Source of the DNA: Nageia nagi
Taxonomy: Eukaryota; Pinophyta
Direction of reading: 5' to 3'
DNA: 64,000 nucleotides
Assembly (NCBI GenBank): GCA_050084985.1
Contig: JBITNC010000001.1
Span: 167,462,001-167,526,000 of the forward strand
The notes beneath the pieces were generated by a model. The model was not told the DNA's origin. It made no database searches and saw only the letters and a program-made list of their open reading frames with translations. Position 1 is the stretch's first letter. Each line of letters opens with the position of its first letter. The position numbers were made by a program, and so were the translations under genes. Positions 60,601 through 64,000 of the stretch are shown here, piece by piece.

Positions 60601-61825
60601 GGAAAGCCTGTACATAGCCATAAATTGCTACATGAATAAGATATTGTACATATTTTATTCAATAGGTTTGTTTGAGTTTAAGCACATCCTAATTTTCTTT
60701 GTCATGCATAACAATAGGATAATGAGGAATTACAGGTAGAGGAAGAAGATGGTCAATGTAGTGGTGGTGTTATAGCCACATGGGAGGATTTTTATTTATT
60801 GAACCTGAATGGAAAACATATTCTAAAATCTGAAATATATTTTGCTGCAATAGACCAACAACTTGGTGGAGGGTTGAGTGGTTGTTTAGTTTGTTGTGTA
60901 CTCTTCACGGTTGGTTGCATGCACACCCTAGTCTTTTGCCTAGTCAAAAATAATTCAATGTACTGATACAAGATGAATGTGAAGAATGGAACAAACTAAA
61001 AAAGATTCAATGCTTAAAAGATAACTATCCAGATGAACATTTTGATTTGGATTAAGTTATTGAGAAAAAGTTGAATTCTATGACTGCATGTTGAATATTA
61101 AAGTTCAAAATACTAGAGGATATAAACTATTGACAAAATGGTGAATGCCATTTTAGAAAATCCTAGAATTTACATTGTTGCATGGGCTGATCCATTTTTC
61201 ATTTTGAAAGTTGAGGAACATGCATGTTACATTTTTTATACTCTTGGTCACAAACTAGAGGAGAACTACAAAGAAGGATATGTTATAAAGTTTGATGAAC
61301 ATATGGAAGTGTGGGAGAAGGAAAAAGGGAAAAAAAGAGGATGAATAGTACACTTTATTAAAACAGGGTAAGGATTGCTGTAAAGATTAGTTTGCTATAT
61401 TTTTAACAAAAAAATGTATGCATTATTGGATCATTGACTTCAAAGCTAGGGCATTAAATAAGATCAACCTAACTAGGAATTTGATGTTGGACTTCACTCT
61501 CACAAAAGTAGAGGATGGTGAAAATAGATGGGTATTGGAATTAATGTTTTATGTATGTTTGACTCCTATTTTAGGCATTTAGTAACCTAAACCTAACAAT
61601 GTTGTTTTAGACCTCCTCCTATGATTGGAAGAATTAATGAAGAAAATGTATCAAAAGATGACAAAGGAGCATTTAGGAAGACACTAGGTCTTAGATCTAG
61701 ATCTAGACCAATCATAGGGATAAATCCTCTTGCTATGAAAAGCGGTGAAGGAAGAGAGATGCTTAGTATAATTCCAAGGTTTCTCTTGAAGGGACAAAGC
61801 CACCTACGGCTTGTACCTTGCTAGA

Positions 61826-62919
61826 AAATAAGGAAAAAAAAAGGAACAAATCATTTAGATAGGTGACATTTGAAAACATCACATGTAAAATTCTCATACA
61901 ACATGTTACTATCTCAAAAAATTTCTACATCTAATAGGTTAATAGGTTATAGCATAAATCAACAAGTCTTTGTTGATGTAAATGAAAACTATATAGTAAT
62001 ATTGATTAATGTAATTTTCTTTAGTTTTATTTTTTTTTTTAGGATTCTTAATATGCAAATTTGTATGATGTTGTTTACTTTGATTTGATGTACAATGTAC
62101 TTTATTTTACTTTTGATGTGCAACTTATAGATTTTGAATTATATGGTAGATAACCCTAGGAGTGGATAGTGGAGATATTAAGGAATCGATCAAAATGAAG
62201 AGATTTAAATATAAAGCCATCAAAATGCCTCAATGCAAGTCTCTACATAACAAAATGCTTATAGATGAAGAAAATTGTAAGGGACAACACTCACCTATAT
62301 TTGAACTATCCAACTGCATGGGAATAATAGAGAGAAGTGGAAATTATGGAGGAACATATACAAAAAGTTTTACAAGCATGAATACAAAAATATGCATTTT
62401 GATGTTAAAGAGACTACAGATGAAAAAGATCCATTCATGTATGAACTAGATGTGGACTTCTTTCAACACAACAAAAAAATATGCTTCGTTCCCACCCCAT
62501 TTTCCATGTATAATCCTAGATAAGACTTTGTAATTGTGATTGTATATTTGACTATATATATTTTGGCCATCAAAGTACTATTTATGACCATGTTTATGAT
62601 CATGTTTGTGAAAGCCCTTTTTTGTACATATATAATTGACTGTATACAAATCATATATGCAATGGTTCTACTAATTTTAGAATTCATAATATTATTTAAT
62701 ATAGAATTTGCAAAGGTTGTATTACATTCTTAACTATGAATAATCCATTACAAGTCATACATAATTCAATACAAATCATATGATAAATAGACAAAGAGTA
62801 ATGTAGAAATCTAGGCCTAAAACATGTATAATTCAACACAAATCATATGATAAACAACTTAAGATTAATATAGAAATTTGGGCCCAAACCATTTCATAAA
62901 TAACTTAACATTGTGTAGA
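61826..62919. other. AT-rich stretch with short open frames, nothing recognised
   Basis: Frames at 61870-62088, 62162-62449 and 62536-62733 are short, and the first and last are hydrophobic because of AT composition. I see no domain. Confidence 0.45.
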
Positions 62920-63135
62920 TATATCATGTGCATATATATGAATATATGATGGGTGTATATAGTGTTAGTTACGTTCAAATATATATTATAGATGCATATA
63001 AAAATATATGGTGGGCCTATATAGCATTCAAAGATATATGGTGGGCATATATAGTGAACATCACTAGTGTTACTTACATTCAAAGATATATAATGGGCAT
63101 TTATCAAATATCAAGTTATATTATGGGTTTATATA
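62920..63135 (+). repeat. Second 'atgggcgtata' motif array
   Basis: About six copies of 'atatgatgggtgtatata' variants (62948, 62985, 63010, 63040, 63093, 63123), the same motif and orientation as at 56000-56670. Confidence 0.7.
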
Positions 63136-64000
63136 AATATAATGTATGGGAGTATGTAATATGGTTCATCATCATTGAATGTGATTCATTATTAGTGAAT
63201 TATGTGGATATCTAGATATATTAGGGTTCATGAACTATAGTATATATTAGGGTTCATGATTAGGTTTCATGAATAATGGTATATATTAGGGTTCATGAGT
63301 AATGTAAGCTCCATATTTCGATATGAGATTGAGTAAGCATATGAGTGAAGATCATGGTTACCAAGACTTACATTAGAAAAAAATGATCTTGGCTCCTATG
63401 CTCTTTCAATCTCAATCAGGTTGGGGAGATAAAAGGTACCATATCCTTTAATGAATCTAAAGTTGTTTTATGTATAGGATATTTTGAAGATTTATTACAT
63501 GCTTTTGTAGCTTCGTTTCTAATTTCTACAATATCTTATTTCCTTTTGCAGTAGGACTTTCAACCAAGTAACTCTAAGGCTTCTTTTTACTTTTCTTATT
63601 TATTGTATTTAATTTAACCATGCATAAGGACATTTAGACATCTAACCATGTCTTGTTTACTATAGGCTTATGTACCTCCTTTCCACATTTCTTTCATGTC
63701 TTGTTTTCTTTTCTCATAATGTCAATGACATTTCCATTCCTAAAATCATTCATGCATCTTTTGCTAAGAAAATTTTGTTTACTACTCTAATTCTTTAGGT
63801 ATATTTTGCTTAGGAAATTCTTATAGATATTATGATACCAATAAGTCAACTCCATTCATAGGACATACACAACTTAAATATTATTTTTCCAATAACTCAG
63901 ATATTATGATGCCAATAACTTAGATCCATATATCAGACACACATAATGCAGATGAAGCATAATACATTTAATAATATCTCAGATCCATACTAAGGACATA
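63136..64000. other. AT-rich end of window with small repeats
   Basis: 'tatattagggttcatga' occurs three times between 63215 and 63300. 'gccaataactcagatcc'-like units recur between 63830 and 63990. No gene is seen. Confidence 0.5.

Larger units (their letters stand above)
58271..61825 (+). pseudogene. Decayed plant transposase-like gene (Tnp1/En-Spm type domain)
   Basis: Several plus-strand open segments separated by AT-rich, intron-like gaps: 58271-58567 (98 codons, proline-rich GAPPVPPLPRGRRPADG), 59047-59364, 60721-60960, 61138-61344 and 61621-61824. The 59047-59364 segment reads KKGQKVHLLDP, then HGTTIGEGHVSIEVI, then PIPNGDATTLGEALWGFVLW. This resembles the domain of plant Tnp1/En-Spm transposase-like proteins ('G..V.L', 'HG..lg...v.V.v', 'lP.P......v.dA.g..v.W'). 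The other segments are not recognised. Exon limits are uncertain. Repeats flank it on both sides. It could also be a decayed host gene carrying a captured domain. Confidence 0.4.

Noticed and set aside
62536-63215. Hydrophobic or Tyr/Ile-rich plus-strand frames as membrane proteins
   Set aside because: The composition follows from AT-rich DNA and the 'gatgggtgtatata' repeat. There is no start context or conservation evidence.

Overview
The window is repeat-rich, AT-rich plant nuclear DNA. The evidence is a WRKY transcription factor gene with the plant-specific split-arginine intron, plant LTR retrotransposons primed by initiator tRNA-Met, plant L1 and RTE type LINEs, and long degenerate minisatellites. 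A large-genome seed plant, possibly a gymnosperm, is likely, but the species cannot be read from the sequence. Only one gene looks intact: a three-exon WRKY50/51-like gene on the minus strand at 27326-28242. Almost everything else is mobile-element debris at different stages of decay.

Layout. 1-5483: a minus-strand LTR element without recognisable gag-pol, its left LTR cut by the window edge. 5520-7165: an RTE-type LINE reverse transcriptase relic. 8250-8930: an L1-type ORF1 relic. 9490-10030: a polypurine tract and a single LTR. 10031-28795: segmental block A. 29311-36220: a 6.9 kb array of a ~70 bp minisatellite with higher-order copies. 36960-40960: an L1-type LINE relic (endonuclease, RT, zinc-binding domain). 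40990-55935: segmental block B, a direct-orientation duplicate of block A. 56000-63140: a decayed plant transposase-like gene with duplicated exons, bracketed by two arrays of an 'atgggcgtata' motif. The rest is AT-rich sequence with small repeats.

Blocks A and B are the core of the window. Each holds two tandem copies of a roughly 3 kb module with faint pentatricopeptide-repeat-like relics, followed by a WRKY copy and about 550 bp of its upstream region. After the duplication, A received a copia element (13586-18418), a 1.9 kb hAT-like element (19060-21003) and a 4.2 kb TG...CA insertion (22811-27055). B received a younger copia element (49708-54771). In all four cases the other block keeps the unoccupied target site, so element ends and target-site duplications can be set to the base. 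The copia element in B lies inside the zinc-finger exon of the WRKY copy, which also carries a stop codon just before WRKYGKK and has lost a zinc-ligand histidine. Copy A is the survivor and copy B a pseudogene.
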